Shown here: one piece after another, positions 39,552 through 49,205 of the stretch
How positions within the stretch are numbered: the stretch's first letter is position 1
Layout: the number at the start of each line of letters is the position of its first letter
Source: Acinetobacter baylyi DSM 14961 = CIP 107474
GTDB lineage: Bacteria; Pseudomonadota; Gammaproteobacteria; Pseudomonadales; Moraxellaceae
Direction of reading: 5' to 3'
Length of the DNA stretch: 64,000 bases
Assembly: GCF_000368685.1 (NCBI RefSeq)
Contig: NZ_KB849623.1
Coordinates: 367,587-431,586 of the forward strand
Notes under the pieces: model-generated
Databases searched by the model: none
Told to the model about the DNA's origin: nothing
What the model saw: only the letters and a program-made list of their open reading frames with translations
Position numbers and translations under genes: made by a program

Positions 39552-41231
39552 TTAATTGGTTTTACGCAGGTCTTTACGCAAGATTTTACCGACATTAGAT
39601 TTTGGTAACTCATCCATAAACTCGACATAACGCGGACGTTTGTAACCTGTCAAATTCTCTTTGGCAAAGCTTAAAACTTCTTCGGTTGTGAGTGATGGAT
39701 CTTTTTTCACAATAAACAGTTTGGGTACTTCACCAGATTTTTCATCAGGTACGCCAATTGCAGCGACTTCCAGTACTTTCGGATGTTTTGCAATCACTTC
39801 TTCAATTTCACTTGGATAAACATTGAAGCCCGACACCAAAATCATATCTTTTTTACGATCTACAATTTTGACGTAGCCGCGATCATTCATCACGCCAATG
39901 TCACCTGTACGGAAGAAACCATCACTGGTCATAACCTTCGCCGTTTCATCTGGACGATTCCAGTATCCTTTCATGACTTGAGGCCCACGAATCGAGATCT
40001 CACCCTGTTCTCCGAGTGCAACTGGATGACCATCATCATCCAGAATCGCGACATCAGTTAATGGTAATGGAATACCAATTGTGCCACTAAATTCACTCGA
40101 CGCAGGGGGATTTACCGTTGCCACAGGTGAGGTTTCTGACAAGCCATAGCCTTCAATAATGGTAACGCCTGTAATTCGTTTCCATGCTTCTGCGGTAGAA
40201 GGAAGTACCGCCATACCACCGCCCATCGCAATTTTCAATTTGCTATGGTCAAGTTGCTTAAATTCTTCGTTATGAACCAATGCATTAAACAAGGTATTTA
40301 CGGCAGGAAAGAACGTCGGTTGATACTTACGTAATTCCTTAATCACAGCAGGTAAATCACGTGGATTTGGAATCAGAATATTGGCTTGACCTTTGTACAT
40401 GCCATACATGGCACATACCATAAAGGCAAAGATATGATAAAGCGGTAAGGCACAGAACATTTTATCGTCTTTAGAACTGTCACCTGATCCAAACTTGCTC
40501 TGGAAGATTCCATCACATTGCAGCATATTTGCCACAAGATTACGATGTGTCAGCTCAGCCCCTTTCGATACGCCTGTCGTGCCACCCGTATACTGAAGCA
40601 CAGCGGTATCACTTAAAGTGAGATTTGGTCGCTTGTAATGAGATGGACTTACCTTATTTAAAGCAGAATTAAACTTTACATGACCTGGCACATTCCACGC
40701 TGGAATCTGCTTACGCACTTTACGTAATACAAAATTAACCAGTGTACCCTTAAGTGTCCCGAGCATATCGCCGACTGAGGCAATCACCACATGCTTAACA
40801 GGTGTTTTACCCAAAATTGTTTGGTAAACACTCGCAAAGTTTTCAATGATCACCAGCACTTCTGCACCAGAATCATTTAACTGATGTTCGAGTTCACGCG
40901 CGGTATATAATGGGTTGACATTAACCAGAACCAAACCCGCTCTAAAGACGCCTAATGCCACAATAGGATACTGCAATACATTCGGCATCATGACTGCAAC
41001 GCGGCTACCTTTCGGTAAATTCAGACTTTGTAAATAGGCAGCAAATTTACGGCTCGCTTCTTCAAGCTCATTAAAGGTCAATGCTTTATCCATAAAGATA
41101 AATGCATCACGTGAGCCAAATTTTTGAAAATTACGCTCAAAGATATCAACGAGCGATGTATTCTCTGGTGGTAATTCTACTGTTTCCGGAATTCCTGTTT
41201 TCTGGTATTCAGCAAACCAAATTTTTTCCAT
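39552..41231 (-). CDS. fadD: Long-chain fatty acid--CoA ligase
   Basis: Activates fatty acids to acyl-CoA via acyl-AMP for beta-oxidation. 559 residues: the P-loop-like motif YTGGTTGVSKGAEL, EGYGLSETSPV, and the C-terminal RTGDIGVM, KDMILVSGFNVYPSEIE and KSNVGKILRKDLR. The length matches FadD of pseudomonads. Monocistronic. Confidence 0.92.
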   Translation of the reverse strand: MEKIWFAEYQKTGIPETVELPPENTSLVDIFERNFQKFGSRDAFIFMDKALTFNELEEASRKFAAYLQSLNLPKGSRVAVMMPNVLQYPIVALGVFRAGLVLVNVNPLYTARELEHQLNDSGAEVLVIIENFASVYQTILGKTPVKHVVIASVGDMLGTLKGTLVNFVLRKVRKQIPAWNVPGHVKFNSALNKVSPSHYKRPNLTLSDTAVLQYTGGTTGVSKGAELTHRNLVANMLQCDGIFQSKFGSGDSSKDDKMFCALPLYHIFAFMVCAMYGMYKGQANILIPNPRDLPAVIKELRKYQPTFFPAVNTLFNALVHNEEFKQLDHSKLKIAMGGGMAVLPSTAEAWKRITGVTIIEGYGLSETSPVATVNPPASSEFSGTIGIPLPLTDVAILDDDGHPVALGEQGEISIRGPQVMKGYWNRPDETAKVMTSDGFFRTGDIGVMNDRGYVKIVDRKKDMILVSGFNVYPSEIEEVIAKHPKVLEVAAIGVPDEKSGEVPKLFIVKKDPSLTTEEVLSFAKENLTGYKRPRYVEFMDELPKSNVGKILRKDLRKTN

Positions 41232-41377
41232 AATACAAATATCTCCAATCGGTAATTTTAAATATCAACTATTTATTCAATGATCGAGCCTATTATTGGT
41301 TTCTGCTGCCCCATCATGTCATCTATTTCCTACATTGCTTTTCATATATAACGTATTTTAGATAACCGATGCGAGCA

Positions 41378-43594
41378 TTATCTCTGAATCAACAGTCTAT
41401 TTGCTTTTTGATAACCTCGTGGTAAGAGTTGCCCTTTTGTCGCACGCTTACCCATATATTTTTGAAGGTCATCACCTTTTATTTTTAAATGTTGCTGTCC
41501 CGCAACCACCTGAATTATTTCATTTAAGCTGAGCAATGTCATGGATAAAATTTGATCTTTATCATCAAGTTGTATCAACTTATTACCCTTACCTTTGTTT
41601 AATATTGGTAATTCTGACAAATCTACAATCAGTAAACGACCAGACGAACTAAGCATAGCCAGATGCGTCGCATCACGTATCGTCAATAATGGCAATGCTT
41701 TGGCGCCCTCTGGAACACTCAGAAATGCTTTGCCTGCTTTGGCATTGGTATCTAGTTGCTTGGTCTGCGTTTTAAAGCCATAACCTGCATCACTTACTGC
41801 AATCAGTTCAGATTCCTCATCATTGATATACACTTGAATAAAGGAGACACCATTGGCAGGCGACAGTTTTGAACTTAACGGCTCGCCGAGTCCACGTGCA
41901 GAAGGTAGGTTGCCAATACTAAGCGCATAGCTTCGCCCGGTTTCATCAAGTACATAAACACGCTGATTTGACTTACCAATGGCATGACTTTGGTACTGGT
42001 CACCTGCACGATAATTTAGATTTTCTGCATCGACTTCACCTTTGGCAGAACGAATCCAGCCTGCCTCAGATAGAACAACTGTCACCGTCTCTGCTGGTAG
42101 CAAATCCTGTTCACGAATCTGTACGGCTTCTTCACGCTGTACGATTGGAGAACGTCGATCATCACCAAATTTTTTAGCATCTTCCTTAAGTTCATTGATA
42201 ATCAGATTTTTTAACGATTCTGGATTACCCAATTGTTCACGAATAACTGCAGCTCTGGCTTCAAGCTCTTCTTGTTCACGGCGAATTTCCATTTCTTCTA
42301 ATTTTGCCAAATGGCGCAATTTAAGTTCCAAAATGGCTTCTGCCTGAATTTCATCAATATTAAAATGTTGCATCAGGACAGGTTTGGGCTGATCTTCTTC
42401 ACGAATGATCTTGATCACGGTATCAATATCCAAATACGCAATCAGCAAACCAGCCAGAATATGTAAGCGTTTTTCAATTTTATTCAAATGATATTGCAAA
42501 CGACGTGTCACAGTCGTTTTACGGATTTCAATCCATTCCAGCAAAATTCGGCGAATTGATTTCACCTGAGGACGACCATCTGAACCAATCATATTCAAAT
42601 TGACCCGATAACTGGTTTCAAGATCGGTGGTTGCAAATAAATGGCTCATCACAGCCGCAGCATCTACACGGTTTGAACGTAATACAATGACCAAACGCGT
42701 TGGATTACGATGATCTGATTCATCACGGACATCACTGACCAGCGGTAGTTTTTTGGCCTGCATCTGATCTGCAATCTGAGTAATGACTTTTGAGCCAGAT
42801 ACCTGATACGGTAGCTCAGTAATGACGATCTCGTTTTTATCAATGTGATAAACCGCCCTAGCACGATAACTACCACGCCCAGTGGTCTGAATTTTAAGTA
42901 ACTCATCCTTTGGGGTAATAATCTCTGCCTTGGTCGGCAAGTCGGGTGCTGGAATATATTCTGCCAGTTTCTCATCTGTGGTTTCAGGGTTACGAATCAG
43001 GGCAATGGTCCCTTTGACCACTTCACGTAAATTATGGGGTGGAATATCCGTGGCCATGCCCACTGCAATTCCCATAGTGCCATTTAATAAAATATTAGGC
43101 ACGCGCGCAGGTAAATTGATCGGTTCTTTTAACGATCCATCAAAGTTATCTTGCCAGTCTACGGTTCCCTGCCCCAATTCACTCAATAACAGTTCGCTAT
43201 ACGCCGACAGTTTGGCTTCGGTATAACGCATCGCAGCAAAAGATTTAGGATCATCAGGAGAACCCCAGTTTCCTTGCCCTTCCACCAAAGGATAACGATA
43301 ACTAAATGGCTGTGCCATCAAAACCATGGCTTCATAACAGGCCGAATCACCATGAGGATGATATTTACCCAGTACATCACCCACAGTACGTGCTGACTTT
43401 TTGGGTTTTCCTGTTGATTTTAGGCCCAACTCACTCATTGCATATACAATACGGCGCTGTACAGGCTTTAAACCATCACTAATATGAGGCAATGCACGAT
43501 CCATAATCACGTACATGGCATAGTTGAGATACGCTTGTTCTGTAAATTCGGCAACGGAACGGTTTTCAGTCGCATGATGCGCAAGGCTGGTCAT
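41378..43594 (-). CDS. parC: DNA topoisomerase IV subunit A
   Basis: Decatenates daughter chromosomes together with ParE. 738 residues: catalytic Y124 in [11 protein letters not shown], the quinolone region [14 protein letters not shown] with S84 and E88 at the positions mutated in resistant Acinetobacter, so the common resistance changes are absent, and a C-terminal beta-pinwheel. parE is not adjacent. A long inverted repeat lies 60 bases upstream. Confidence 0.96.
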   Translation of the reverse strand: MTSLAHHATENRSVAEFTEQAYLNYAMYVIMDRALPHISDGLKPVQRRIVYAMSELGLKSTGKPKKSARTVGDVLGKYHPHGDSACYEAMVLMAQPFSYRYPLVEGQGNWGSPDDPKSFAAMRYTEAKLSAYSELLLSELGQGTVDWQDNFDGSLKEPINLPARVPNILLNGTMGIAVGMATDIPPHNLREVVKGTIALIRNPETTDEKLAEYIPAPDLPTKAEIITPKDELLKIQTTGRGSYRARAVYHIDKNEIVITELPYQVSGSKVITQIADQMQAKKLPLVSDVRDESDHRNPTRLVIVLRSNRVDAAAVMSHLFATTDLETSYRVNLNMIGSDGRPQVKSIRRILLEWIEIRKTTVTRRLQYHLNKIEKRLHILAGLLIAYLDIDTVIKIIREEDQPKPVLMQHFNIDEIQAEAILELKLRHLAKLEEMEIRREQEELEARAAVIREQLGNPESLKNLIINELKEDAKKFGDDRRSPIVQREEAVQIREQDLLPAETVTVVLSEAGWIRSAKGEVDAENLNYRAGDQYQSHAIGKSNQRVYVLDETGRSYALSIGNLPSARGLGEPLSSKLSPANGVSFIQVYINDEESELIAVSDAGYGFKTQTKQLDTNAKAGKAFLSVPEGAKALPLLTIRDATHLAMLSSSGRLLIVDLSELPILNKGKGNKLIQLDDKDQILSMTLLSLNEIIQVVAGQQHLKIKGDDLQKYMGKRATKGQLLPRGYQKANRLLIQR

Positions 43595-43653
43595 AACAAC
43601 GAATCATCCTAAATTAATATGTTTTGTCTTATTGGTTATCCTATGTCGCCAGA

Positions 43654-43681
43654 CATATAGACACAAGGGAATGTCTATATG
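43654..43681. promoter_or_regulatory. Inverted repeat between niaP and parC
   Basis: CATATAGACA (43654-43663) and TGTCTATATG (43672-43681) are perfect 10-bp arms with an 8-base spacer. No T run follows in either direction, so it is an operator or leader hairpin rather than a simple terminator. Confidence 0.5.
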
Positions 43682-43751
43682 CTCTGCGTCAAATTATGTC
43701 TTATGCTGTAAAACTAGCCAGTTTTGATCTGGTATGCAATATTTTTATTTT

Positions 43752-45071
43752 TTATAACCCAATCGACTCAAGCGTCTTGCCTTGTGTTTCTTCGCCCAAT
43801 ATGACGATTACGGCTGCAACAGCAAGCAACACCAAAGTAAACATCATAAACACCTGATGAAATCCATCATGGGCCACCATCATATGTGTAACCACGATAG
43901 GTGCTGCAATGCCACCCATTCGACCAACGGCAGAAGCCCAGCCTGCGCCGAATGCTCGAATATTGGCTGGATATTGTTCAGGCGTATAAGTGTAGAGTAC
44001 GCCCCATGCTCCAAGATTAAAGAATGACAATAAGCATCCCCACACCATGATGTTAAACACTGTGTCTGCCTGTCCAAAGAAGTAGGCTGATATTGCACAT
44101 GCTCCAATAAATCCAGCCAGTGTGGCTTTACGCCCTAAACGCTCAACTAACCAGGCAGCAGAAATATAGCCAGGTAACTGAGCTAAAATCATGATCAAGA
44201 CATATTCAAAAGACTGCACTACGCTATAACCTTGCTTGACCAGCAAACTTGGCAACCAAGTGAAGATTCCGTAATAGGAAAAGACAATTCCAAACCAGAC
44301 CAGCCACAGCATTAAACTGCGTCGTGCAAACCGTCCAGACCAGAGCTGCCGAAATGAAACCTGCTGTTTTTGAGCCACAGGCTTAACGACTATGGTATCA
44401 ATGACTGGAACACCTGCGTGACGCTCGATTTGCTGAACCAATTCATGTGCTTCATCAATTCGTCCTCGATTGATCAGGTAAGGAATTGATTCTGGAACTT
44501 TTTTTATAATTACATAGACATAAATTGCAGGCAGACCGCCAATCAAAAAGGCAATATGCCAACCAAAATGTGGAATCACAAAATAGGAAACTAGAGCAGC
44601 GACCAGCCAGCCAAGCCCCCAAAAGCTTTCTAATAAAACGATAAAGCGGCCACGTACATGCGCGGGGATATATTCGCTAACCAGTGTCACCGCGACTGGT
44701 AATTGCCCACCCAGCCCTAAACCCACAATAAAACGAAATGCTAGGAGCCAGGTCAGGTTTGGAGCAAAAGCACAGGCTGCCGTCGCAAGGCTGTAAATCA
44801 ATAAGGTTGTGGCAAATACGGTTTTACGGCCAAATCGATCTGCCAGTCCGCCAGAAAACACAGCACCCAGTGCCATACCAATAAATCCGATACTGACAAT
44901 CCAGCCACTTTCAGCAGGTGTAAGCGCCCAGTCTTTTACCAGTGTGGTCATAATGAAAGCGATAATACCTGTATCTAGCGCGTCAAACATCCATCCCAAC
45001 CCTACGACCCAAAGTAGAGTGTAATGAAATTTCCCAATCGGTAAATTTTCTATACGTGACACTAAATCCAT
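43752..45071 (-). CDS. niaP: MFS transporter, NiaP-type (niacin/aromatic acid)
   Basis: 439-residue major facilitator with twelve membrane helices, N-terminal VVGLGWMFDALDTGIIAF, the MFS loop GGLADRFGRKT and GLGLGGQLPVAVTLVSEYIPAHVRGR. The pattern matches the NiaP nicotinate/nicotinamide transporter subgroup known from Acinetobacter; related members carry aromatic acids, so the exact substrate is inferred. Monocistronic, with repeated TGCAT-type elements upstream. Confidence 0.78.
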   Translation of the reverse strand: MDLVSRIENLPIGKFHYTLLWVVGLGWMFDALDTGIIAFIMTTLVKDWALTPAESGWIVSIGFIGMALGAVFSGGLADRFGRKTVFATTLLIYSLATAACAFAPNLTWLLAFRFIVGLGLGGQLPVAVTLVSEYIPAHVRGRFIVLLESFWGLGWLVAALVSYFVIPHFGWHIAFLIGGLPAIYVYVIIKKVPESIPYLINRGRIDEAHELVQQIERHAGVPVIDTIVVKPVAQKQQVSFRQLWSGRFARRSLMLWLVWFGIVFSYYGIFTWLPSLLVKQGYSVVQSFEYVLIMILAQLPGYISAAWLVERLGRKATLAGFIGACAISAYFFGQADTVFNIMVWGCLLSFFNLGAWGVLYTYTPEQYPANIRAFGAGWASAVGRMGGIAAPIVVTHMMVAHDGFHQVFMMFTLVLLAVAAVIVILGEETQGKTLESIGL

Positions 45072-45164
45072 AGTTCGGACTCAATATAAATTTAATAAAG
45101 AAATGGCTTTTTATGTTTTGCCTATGAATCATGTCATTTCTTGTTATATTTTGGTATACATATC

Positions 45165-45202
45165 TGCAAAAAATATGCAAATAATGCATTGATCTGATGC
45201 AT
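45165..45202 (-). promoter_or_regulatory. Cluster of TGCAT-type elements upstream of niaP
   Basis: Four related elements (TGCAAA 45165, ATGCAA 45175, ATGCAT 45184, ATGCAT 45197) are spaced 9-13 bases apart, 95-130 bases ahead of the start. Possible regulator sites; no known consensus assigned. Confidence 0.35.
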
Positions 45203-45302
45203 TTAGGTAAAGATTAAAATTCAGATTTTTCAAGACACTGAGATAACTATGGCTAGATTATCTTTAGCTTAAATCTAATTAACTATTTGAATATATAAAT
45301 AA

Positions 45303-45947
45303 TTAATGCTTATCAGTTGATGAGGCTGAATCTGCATCATCTTCCTGATAAATAAATTTTGGCATTTCCAGACCAAAATAAATGGCAATTAAGCGCAGTA
45401 CAAAGCCAAAAATTAATGTGAAAATTACTGTAAGTTCTAACGACATACCAATATTGAGGCACAGCCAATAACAGATCACGGCAACAAATGAAATACTGGC
45501 ATACAACTCACGGCGGAAAACCAGCGGAACGTCATTACACAAAATATCGCGTAAAATACCGCCCGATACGCCTGTTAGAACACCAGCAACAGCAGACACC
45601 ACAAAACCATGACCCATTTGCAAAGCAATTTGACAGCCAATAATCGTGAATCCAATCAGACCCAGTGCATCCAGAATCAAGAAAATATTGCGTAAATGCC
45701 TCATCCATTTGGCAATCAGAATCGTAAATAATGCTGCGCAACAGGTTAGCACAAGATACTCAGGGTGTTTGACCCACGTCAGAGGATAATGACCAAGCAG
45801 GACATCACGGACAGAACCGCCACCTAAAGCAGTTACACAAGCAATCAGAATTACTCCAAACCAATCCATACTACGCCGACCAGCAGAAAGCGCGCCTGTC
45901 ATGGCTTCTGCGGTAATTGCGATAATATAAATAATAGTGAGTAACAT
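45303..45947 (-). CDS. TRIC/YicG-family membrane protein
   Basis: 214 residues with about seven membrane helices arranged as two UPF0126 repeats (GALSAGRRSMDWFGVILIACVTALGGGSVRDVLLG and the second copy around GVLTGVSGGILRDILCNDVPLVFRRELYA). Family members are described as trimeric cation channels or glycine-linked transporters; substrate here is unknown. The C-terminal tail is acidic and hydrophilic. Confidence 0.85.
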   Translation of the reverse strand: MLLTIIYIIAITAEAMTGALSAGRRSMDWFGVILIACVTALGGGSVRDVLLGHYPLTWVKHPEYLVLTCCAALFTILIAKWMRHLRNIFLILDALGLIGFTIIGCQIALQMGHGFVVSAVAGVLTGVSGGILRDILCNDVPLVFRRELYASISFVAVICYWLCLNIGMSLELTVIFTLIFGFVLRLIAIYFGLEMPKFIYQEDDADSASSTDKH

Positions 45948-45995
45948 CGCCTACATCCGATCAGGCTAAAAGATGGCGGTTATTCTAAGGGATAG

Positions 45996-46466
45996 TTAGA
46001 TAAATTGTGCACAACATTGTTTAAATTTTTTAGCAGATCCACAAATGCATGCCTGTTTCATGGTGACTTGCATATCAAGTGTCGGATCCAGAAAATACCA
46101 AGCGTGCTCAAACAGTACAAAGTGTGAAACCTCATGATGTATCTGCTCTTGTACGCCATCATGATAATACGCTTTAAATTCGACTTGCGCATGGGACTTG
46201 TCCAGCTTAGGTAAATGCCCGATGACCTCGAGTTTTAACCACTGATTTTGTTGACTCCATGCCTTGATCGCATCCTGATCCAGATACTTTTGCTGCCCCT
46301 TGGCTGTGGTTTCAATCAGATATTCAATGTATTGCAATGCAAAGGCACTGTATCGCGAACGCATCAGTTGCTCTGCATCTTTGGCCCGTTCTAAGCCCTG
46401 ATGCAAAGGTTTGCAACATTGCGCATATATACCGCGACCACAAGGACAGTTGGTTAAATCATTCAT
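45996..46466 (-). CDS. YchJ-family SEC-C motif protein
   Basis: 156 residues with a zinc-binding SEC-C-like motif at each end (CPCGRGIYAQCC and CICGSAKKFKQCC) around a cystatin-like NTF2-type core (YIEYLIETTAKGQQ). Three consecutive ATG codons open the frame; I chose the third, six bases after GAG, so two more residues are possible. Function unknown. Confidence 0.85.
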   Translation of the reverse strand: MNDLTNCPCGRGIYAQCCKPLHQGLERAKDAEQLMRSRYSAFALQYIEYLIETTAKGQQKYLDQDAIKAWSQQNQWLKLEVIGHLPKLDKSHAQVEFKAYYHDGVQEQIHHEVSHFVLFEHAWYFLDPTLDMQVTMKQACICGSAKKFKQCCAQFI

Positions 46467-46482
46467 CATCATCTCTTAAAGC

Positions 46483-46509
46483 AGAAATAGCCCCAAATGG
46501 GCTATTTCT
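46483..46509 (-). terminator. Hairpin terminator after the TerC-family gene
   Basis: AGAAATAGCCC and GGGCTATTTCT form an 11-bp stem with a CAAAT loop, just downstream of the minus-strand gene. The T run is short. Confidence 0.6.
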
Positions 46510-46527
46510 TCATTCACTTTCTAAAAA

Positions 46528-48123
46528 CTAGTCTTTCTCTTTCCCCGCGTCGGGATCAGCAACAATATGGACTTTTTCAATTTTGTGGCCATCCATGGTC
46601 ACGACTTCAAAGATATAGCCATCTGCATGCATTTTCTGCCCATTTTCAGGCAAACGCCCCAAGTGAAATAGAATATAACCTGACAAGGTCGAATATTCCT
46701 CTGACTCATCAACCAAATCACGATTCAAAAGCAAGGAAACATGACGGATATCGGTCGAACCTTCCAGTATTAATGAACCATCTTCCAGACTCTCTGCTGC
46801 CGCTTCAAGTTCATCTTCATCTGGAAACTCACCCGCAATGGCTTCAAGCACATCAATAGGCGTCACAATCCCCTCAATTGAACCATATTCATTAAGAACA
46901 ATCGCCATTTGTAACGGTGCTTGGCGTAGCTGTTCCATCACCATCAAGACCTGCGCATTTTCATGCACAATCACAGGTTCTCTTAAATGATGACTAAAGT
47001 TCAGTACACCTGTTTCGATATATTCATTCAGCACCTTATGTGTCAGGGTAATGCCTTCAATATTGTCCAGCTCGCCACGTGCCACAATAAGACGTGAATG
47101 TGTCATCGTAAGTAAACGTTCTTTCAGCAACTCTGGTGCAACATCCAAATCAATCCACTCAATCTCTGGACGTGGTGTCATCACCGATTTAACTGGGCGT
47201 TCGGCAAGACCTAAAACACCTTGAACCATCACACTATGATAAACACTATTTTCTTCATCAAAAACCTCATCTGCAAAGGCTTGTGTCGCCAGTACATTTT
47301 CATTCTCATTTTTCTGGGAATCTGAACCATTACTTGAGTTTTTCCCGCCCAGCATTTTCATCACCGCAGATGCAGTGCGATAACGTAAATCTGTGGTGGT
47401 GACTGATTTTTCCTGATTATGACGCATGGTCTGGTTCATCATTTCAATCAACACCGCAAAGCCGATTGCTGCGTATAAATACCCTTTTGGTATATGAAAA
47501 CCAAAGCCTTCCACCACCAAAGAGAAACCAATCATCATCAGGAATGACAAACACAAAATCACGACTGTTGGATGTTTATTGACAAAATCCATCAATGGTT
47601 TAGATGCCCACAGCATGATACCTACAGCAATGATTACTGCGATCATCATAACAGGAAGATGCTTAACCATCCCCACTGCGGTAATTACACTATCCAGCGA
47701 GAAGACGGCATCAAGCACCACGATCTGAACAATCACCATCCAGAAGGTTGCATGGACAGGATTTTCTTCTTTTTGAAACTGTTTACCTTCCAGACGCTCA
47801 TGCAGTTCCATGGTTCCTTTAAACAGCAGGAATACACCACCAAATAGCAAGATCAGATCACGCCCTGAAAATGGATGATCAAAAATATGAAAGAGTGGCT
47901 CGGTCAGCGTAACCACCCATGCAATTGAAGCCAGCAGAATCAGACGCATTCCCAAGGCCAGAATTAAACCCACAATACGTGCGGTATTTCGTTGTTCTGG
48001 CGGAAGCTTTTCTGCCAAAATAGCAATAAAGACCAGGTTATCAATACCCAGTACAATTTCTAAAACAACGAGCGTAGCAAGACCTACCCATGCTGAAGGA
48101 TCAGACATCCATTCAAAAATCAT
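46528..48123 (-). CDS. TerC-family membrane protein with CBS and CorC domains
   Basis: 531 residues in three parts: a TerC domain of about seven membrane helices (residues 1-240) with acidic metal-type motifs [11 protein letters not shown] and [12 protein letters not shown], a CBS pair (about 300-425, [13 protein letters not shown]) and a C-terminal CorC_HlyC domain (about 440-520). TerC relatives export Mn or insert metals into secreted proteins; the role here is inferred. Its 329-base upstream region contains a hairpin but no gene. Confidence 0.88.
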   Translation of the reverse strand: MIFEWMSDPSAWVGLATLVVLEIVLGIDNLVFIAILAEKLPPEQRNTARIVGLILALGMRLILLASIAWVVTLTEPLFHIFDHPFSGRDLILLFGGVFLLFKGTMELHERLEGKQFQKEENPVHATFWMVIVQIVVLDAVFSLDSVITAVGMVKHLPVMMIAVIIAVGIMLWASKPLMDFVNKHPTVVILCLSFLMMIGFSLVVEGFGFHIPKGYLYAAIGFAVLIEMMNQTMRHNQEKSVTTTDLRYRTASAVMKMLGGKNSSNGSDSQKNENENVLATQAFADEVFDEENSVYHSVMVQGVLGLAERPVKSVMTPRPEIEWIDLDVAPELLKERLLTMTHSRLIVARGELDNIEGITLTHKVLNEYIETGVLNFSHHLREPVIVHENAQVLMVMEQLRQAPLQMAIVLNEYGSIEGIVTPIDVLEAIAGEFPDEDELEAAAESLEDGSLILEGSTDIRHVSLLLNRDLVDESEEYSTLSGYILFHLGRLPENGQKMHADGYIFEVVTMDGHKIEKVHIVADPDAGKEKD

Positions 48124-48452
48124 TGATGCTTCTCCCCAAAATCCAACATGTTGTATTTATGGCGATATAAATCAAAACTGAAAGTTGAGATGTTTTGATC
48201 AGAATATTCTATAAAAAAAGAGAAAATATCGGAGCGACGACAACCACTACCCATGTTCATAATAATGTTGTTAAACAGGTTTTCAGTATAGGCAAGATTA
48301 ATCAGAAATTCACTCTTTTTATTTCACTTGCCTTGCTGTGTAACTATATCGTCATATAAGTCTTCACGCTTTATACAAGGTCAGGATAAAGTTGTCATAT
48401 TTCTTGCTTAATATTAGGCAATCGAATAACGTGATAAGGTAAAAACGAAAAG
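48124..48452. promoter_or_regulatory. Divergent intergenic region with a leader hairpin (TerC gene and LOG gene)
   Basis: ATCAAAAC (48171-48178) and GTTTTGAT (48192-48199) form an 8-bp stem about 50 bases before the TerC-family start on the minus strand. A smaller CTTTAT/ATAAAG pair lies near 48370-48395. No reading frame or recognised riboswitch is seen. Confidence 0.4.
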
Positions 48453-49070
48453 ATGAATAGCGTAGTTAAAATGACCTTAGAGTTGAATAGTAAAGACAAA
48501 ACAACCCAACCTTTGATTGCCTTATATTGTGGATCACGCGCCGGAAATAAACCTATTTATCGAGAAAAAGCCATTGAACTGGCACAAGGTATTGCCGAAC
48601 AGGGCTTTGGTATCGTCTACGGTGGAGCCAGTATTGGCCTGATGGGACAAGTGGCAGATACAGTCCTCGAAAACGCTGGTGAAGTAGTTGGTGTCATTCC
48701 CGAGTTCATGCTCGATTATGAAGTCGCTCACTCCAAACTGACAGAATTACACGTCGTACAAACCATGCATGAACGTAAAGCCATGATGGCAGATCGCGCC
48801 AATGCATTTATTGCATTACCTGGTGGCCTGGGCACCTTTGAGGAAATCTTGGAAATTGCCACTTGGGGGCAATTAAATCAGCATCAAAAACCCATGATTT
48901 TATATAATGTTAATGGATTTTATGAAGCGCTGATTGCTCAGCTTGACCATGCCGTTGAGGAAGGATTCTTGCCACCCCAACATCGCGCCAAGCTGATCGT
49001 TTGTCAAAGTCTTGAAGAGATCTATACCGCTATTAAGAATCTCAATGTTCCGAGTGGCTTTATGGCCTAA
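48453..49070 (+). CDS. LOG-family nucleotide phosphoribohydrolase
   Basis: 205-residue Rossmann-fold protein of the LOG family, which cleaves nucleoside 5'-monophosphates (cytokinin ribotides in plants) to base and ribose phosphate. Motifs YCGSRAGNKPIYREKA, YGGASIGLMGQVA, the core PGGLGTFEEILEIATW and MHERKAMM are all present. The bacterial physiological substrate is uncertain. A weak AAGG lies 13 bases upstream. Confidence 0.87.
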   Translation: MNSVVKMTLELNSKDKTTQPLIALYCGSRAGNKPIYREKAIELAQGIAEQGFGIVYGGASIGLMGQVADTVLENAGEVVGVIPEFMLDYEVAHSKLTELHVVQTMHERKAMMADRANAFIALPGGLGTFEEILEIATWGQLNQHQKPMILYNVNGFYEALIAQLDHAVEEGFLPPQHRAKLIVCQSLEEIYTAIKNLNVPSGFMA

Positions 49071-49085
49071 CCCCTCTTACGTCCT

Positions 49086-49127
49086 TGCTTTGTTTTTTGT
49101 GGCAACCTGGCTACAAAAACAAAGCAG
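49086..49127 (+). other. Long imperfect hairpin after the LOG gene
   Basis: TGCTTTGTTTTTTGT pairs with ACAAAAACAAAGCA with one bulged base around a 12-base loop. No T run follows. It may stabilise the message or act as a weak terminator. Confidence 0.4.
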
Positions 49128-49205
49128 CCCCTGTTTAAAAGATATTACTACAGTACGTTTCATGTTAGTTTTTGAGTTAAGTTCTACACACACCATGTAT
49201 TGACT

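Noticed and set aside
41378..43594. Quinolone-resistance mutation in parC
   Set aside because: The resistance-determining codons encode S84 and E88, the wild-type residues.
48124..48452. yybP-ykoY manganese riboswitch before the TerC-family gene
   Set aside because: Only a vague GGGTAGT-like match; the paired core sequences of the Mn riboswitch are not found.
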